A program made the position numbers and the translations under genes. Below the pieces are notes generated by a model that worked only from the letters and a program-made list of their open reading frames with translations, ran no database searches and was not told the DNA's origin. Shown here one piece after another: positions 5,615 through 7,646 of a DNA stretch of 7,646 nt (the stretch's first letter is position 1; each line of letters begins with the position of its first letter). Source of the stretch: Phycisphaerales bacterium (lineage in GTDB: Bacteria; Planctomycetota; Phycisphaerae; Tepidisphaerales; Tepidisphaeraceae); assembly GCA_028288945.1 (NCBI GenBank), contig JAQGHH010000308.1, forward strand, positions 1-7,646, read 5' to 3'.

Positions 5615-6718
5615 TCACGCCACTACGGGCAACGGCGTCCCCCGCGGGGACTTGCCCAGCAGGTCCATCGCGGCCTCGTAGACCATGTTCGGCGTCAGTC
5701 TCGTCATGCAGCGGTGGTCGAGCGGGCAGACTTTTTTCTGGCACGGGCCGCAGAAAACTTTCACAGCCACCTGGCGCTCTTTGGCGTAATAAATTTCCGT
5801 CCACTCGGGGTGCGTGGGGCCGAAGATCGTCACCACCGGCACGCCCATCGCCGCGGCGATGTGACGGGGGCCGGTGTCGTTGGTCACCATCAGGTCGCAC
5901 CGCCGGACGACTTCCTTCAGCGACCCGAGCGTCACGCCCTTGTTCGACAAATCGAGCGGCGCGTGCTTCATGTACCGCTTCACCGCCTCCACGATCGGCC
6001 GCTCTTTCGGGGCGGCGCTCAGCAGCACCGTCGCGTTTTGCTGATCGATCAGCCGGTCGGCCAGCTCGGCAAAGTATTCCGGCCGCCAGCACTTGGCCGC
6101 ACCGTAATTGGCCCCGGGATTGAGCAAAATCATCGGCGGCTGCCCCGACGCGCCGGGCTTGCACACGTCCGGATCGAGCCCGCAACGGGCGAGCACTTCC
6201 CGCGCCTCGCGGTTCTCCGCCTCATTGACGAACAGTTCCATCCTCAAGTCGCGCGCGTCCGAGCCCAGATATCGCGCGATCCCCAAATACGATTTCACGA
6301 TCGGCGTCGGGACGAACTTCCCCTTCTCCTTCACCGGCAGCAGCTTGTCTGAAAGCAAGAACCCCCGCCCGTCCCGGTCGAAACCGACGATCCGCGGGAT
6401 CTGGGCCATCTTGCACATCAGCGCCGTCTTGAAGCTGTTAGGCAGGAGAACCGCCAGGTCAAACCGCGCCGAGCGCAAGCGTGCCGCCACGTCGAAGATC
6501 CCGCGGCCGGTCGTGCCGGTGCTCTTTCCGGTCCGGTAGGTGATGAGCTGATTCGCCCACGGCATACCCGTATACAACGGCTTCACGTACCGCCTGAGCA
6601 AATAACTGATTTGGGCAGACGGATACATCTGCCGGATGGCCCGCAAGGCGGGCGTCGCCATCACGGCGTCGCCCACCCAGCTCGGCTGCACGACCAAAAT
6701 CTTTTCGGGAAGGGACAT
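5615..6718 (-). CDS. waaF: Lipopolysaccharide heptosyltransferase II (glycosyltransferase family 9)
   Basis: GT9 enzymes of the WaaF type transfer L-glycero-D-manno-heptose from the ADP-sugar to the LPS inner core at the cytoplasmic face of the inner membrane. The 367 residues are close to the family's usual 340-350. The N-terminal Rossmann domain opens with ILVVQPSWVGDAVMATPALR (7-26), the acceptor-side motif. LLPNSFKTAL (91-100) and GFDRDGRGFLLSDKL (112-126) follow. The C-terminal domain has LNPGANYGAAKCWRPEYFAE (199-218) and the nucleotide-sugar motif VTNDTGPRHIAAAMGVPVV (278-296), then IFGPTHPEWT (298-307). The tail CGPC-x4-CPLDHRC (323-337) is the cysteine-rich end common in the family. 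An ADP-heptose acceptor other than LPS, or another GT9 member, is possible. The ATG at 6718 lacks a Shine-Dalgarno but has TATAAT eight bases upstream. It follows a membrane glycosyltransferase gene by 127 bp, which fits envelope glycan assembly. Confidence 0.92.
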   Translation of the reverse strand: MSLPEKILVVQPSWVGDAVMATPALRAIRQMYPSAQISYLLRRYVKPLYTGMPWANQLITYRTGKSTGTTGRGIFDVAARLRSARFDLAVLLPNSFKTALMCKMAQIPRIVGFDRDGRGFLLSDKLLPVKEKGKFVPTPIVKSYLGIARYLGSDARDLRMELFVNEAENREAREVLARCGLDPDVCKPGASGQPPMILLNPGANYGAAKCWRPEYFAELADRLIDQQNATVLLSAAPKERPIVEAVKRYMKHAPLDLSNKGVTLGSLKEVVRRCDLMVTNDTGPRHIAAAMGVPVVTIFGPTHPEWTEIYYAKERQVAVKVFCGPCQKKVCPLDHRCMTRLTPNMVYEAAMDLLGKSPRGTPLPVVA

Positions 6719-6726
6719 TTGTTTTG

Positions 6727-6732
6727 ATTATA
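6727..6732 (-). promoter_or_regulatory. Probable -10 box of waaF, possibly leaderless
   Basis: A perfect TATAAT on the minus strand is followed by eight bases and then the waaF ATG. The -35 position at 17 bp reads CTGATG, three of six matches. Transcription would start within a base or two of the ATG, and no Shine-Dalgarno is present, so a leaderless mRNA is plausible. Confidence 0.45.
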
Positions 6733-6765
6733 TCCGGTTGAGGACGCCGCATCAGGGGTGGGAGT

Positions 6766-6861
6766 GCAAATTGCAAAGTGCGAATCGCAAAACAAAAATT
6801 GAGGAGAGCGTGCGCACGCCGTAAACAATTTGCATTTTGAAATTTTCACTTTGCCGTTTGC
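6766..6861. repeat. 96-bp heptamer quasi-palindrome between the two glycosyltransferase genes
   Basis: Outer arms 6766-6793 and 6834-6861 pair at 21 of 28 positions. An inner pair, AAATTG (6796-6801) with CAATTT (6826-6831), and the perfect 12-bp palindrome GCGTGCGCACGC (6808-6819) share the same centre, 6813.5, so it is one element. Left-arm heptamers are GTGCAAA (6764), TTGCAAA (6771), GTGCGAA (6778) and TCGCAAA (6785). The right arm has ATTTGCA (6828), TTTTGAA (6835), ATTTTCA (6842) and CTTTGCC (6849). The right arm includes the stop and last codons of the upstream gene. Confidence 0.8.
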
Positions 6862-7646
6862 GACGGCGTTTTCAAAGGGCCGATCTTCTCCACGACAAGG
6901 ATCTCAACCACTCTTGCCTGATCCGAATACGCCCACCCTTTTTCCCGGGCGATCTCCCGGTACTCCCGGCGGATGTCCGGCGCGGCTTCATTCCACGCGT
7001 CCGCCGTCACCGCCAGCCAGTGCGGCCACTCCGCCCGATGCCTGGGCGTGAGAAACTCCCGCCGACGCTCGCGGAGGGTGCCGCCCTGGTAGAACGCGAG
7101 GCTCGGTTCCTTGTAATCGACCATGTAGACTTCGCCTTTGTGCGTCGCGCCCGCTTTCAGCAAGTCATTCGCCACGCGCTTCGAAGTTTGCAAATACGCG
7201 GCATGGGGCAGAAAGAGTGTGCAGGCGGCGGCGCATAGGGCGAGCATCCCAAGCCCCATCGTCGCCAGCGCCGGCCCCGATCGTCGTTCGCGAAACAGCC
7301 AATAAACCGCGACCGCAAGCAGCAACGCCCCGAGCGTCAGCACGATCATCGCGCCCCAGGGTTGCGGCCGAAATGTTCGGGCCATCCACCAAGGGAGTAC
7401 TCCCACGCACGCCACAACCGACGCCCAGATTCCTGCGCCGATAAGAAACAGGCGGGATTGCATGTCCCGCGCCTTGCCGCTGATGCAGTCGCGGATGGCC
7501 CAGGCCGCCAGGAACGCCAGCGGCGGGAGCGCCGGCAGCAGATAGTGCGGCAGCTTGGTGCCGATGAATTCCACCATCACCCACGGCCCGATCACCGCCG
7601 CCAGCGCGAAACGCGCCTGGGGAATTCGCCAATTGCCAATCCCGAT
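6846..7646 (-). CDS. GT39-type membrane glycosyltransferase, C-terminal part (partial)
   Basis: The frame is open from the right edge to TGA at 6846-6848, giving 266 residues of the C-terminus; the N-terminal catalytic loop lies outside. It resembles the glycosyltransferase 39 / ArnT-like family, which moves a sugar from a polyprenyl phosphate donor to lipid or protein outside the inner membrane. Hydrophobic segments lie at about 12-28, 35-51, 66-88, 98-117 and 124-151. The motif TKLPHYLLPALPPLA (30-44) at the start of the second segment is typical of these enzymes. A soluble tail follows with EPSLAFYQGG (180-189), also common in the family. The exact donor and acceptor cannot be told from this part. 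The last residues PSQTAK and the stop lie in the arm of a repeat element, so the C-terminal tip may have been altered by it. The GTG at 7595 is internal, not the start. Confidence 0.85.
   Translation of the reverse strand: MGIGNWRIPQARFALAAVIGPWVMVEFIGTKLPHYLLPALPPLAFLAAWAIRDCISGKARDMQSRLFLIGAGIWASVVACVGVLPWWMARTFRPQPWGAMIVLTLGALLLAVAVYWLFRERRSGPALATMGLGMLALCAAACTLFLPHAAYLQTSKRVANDLLKAGATHKGEVYMVDYKEPSLAFYQGGTLRERRREFLTPRHRAEWPHWLAVTADAWNEAAPDIRREYREIAREKGWAYSDQARVVEILVVEKIGPLKTPSQTAK

Noticed and set aside
5556..6185. Minus-strand open frame overlapping waaF (also 2658-3137 within purL)
   Set aside because: Arg/Ala-rich alternative frames inside well-supported genes.
6846..7646. Naming the membrane glycosyltransferase arnT
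   Set aside because: Only the C-terminal part is present; GT39-like enzymes differ in donor and acceptor and the catalytic part is outside the window.

Overview
The window is GC-rich, and every gene I can support lies on the minus strand, so the biological order runs from the right edge to the left. Gene content (GT9 heptosyltransferase, GT39-type membrane glycosyltransferase, a PurL without glutaminase that carries PurS-like domains, DUF433/DUF5615 pair) and the many short hairpin repeats suggest a Gram-negative-type bacterium. From memory I would guess Planctomycetota (Phycisphaerae-like), but no rRNA or other marker here proves it.

Layout in the direction of transcription: (1) 7646-6846, C-terminal part of a GT39-type membrane glycosyltransferase, cut by the window edge; (2) 6718-5615, WaaF-like ADP-heptose:LPS heptosyltransferase; (3) 5587-5357 and 5329-4949, a DUF433 antitoxin-like and DUF5615 PIN-like toxin pair; (4) 4927-4370, a conserved-looking protein of unknown function; (5) 4140-1039, a 1033-residue PurL with two PurS-like N-terminal domains; (6) 942 to beyond position 1, a Pro/Ala-rich protein of unknown function, cut by the left edge. 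The two glycosyltransferases fit envelope polysaccharide or LPS assembly. PurL makes FGAM in purine synthesis and needs a separate PurQ, not present here. No single pathway links the cluster.

The striking part is a set of short-unit repeat elements. Six occur in about 5 kb: three inside purL (2041-2178, 2941-3010, 3243-3318), two just upstream of purL (4190-4217, 4303-4369) and one between the glycosyltransferases (6766-6861). Each is built of 7-bp or 8-bp units, and five of the six fold back into an inverted repeat. The purL copies are translated in frame and sit in loops or linkers where PurL proteins vary in length. The element at 3243-3318 is a perfect 31-bp inverted repeat whose single variant heptamer falls exactly where the standard heptamer would have made a stop codon. 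The base pairs with a matching change in the other arm. The intergenic palindromes abut or overlap the stop codon of the preceding gene. The unit sequences (GGACTGA, GATCTGA, GTGCAGA, GTGCAAA, GACGCGGG) are related but differ in base composition, which suggests a diversifying repeat system rather than copies of one element.

Promoter-like TATAAT or TAGAAT boxes lie 7-8 bases before the ATG of waaF and purL, where no Shine-Dalgarno sequence is visible, so these mRNAs may be leaderless.
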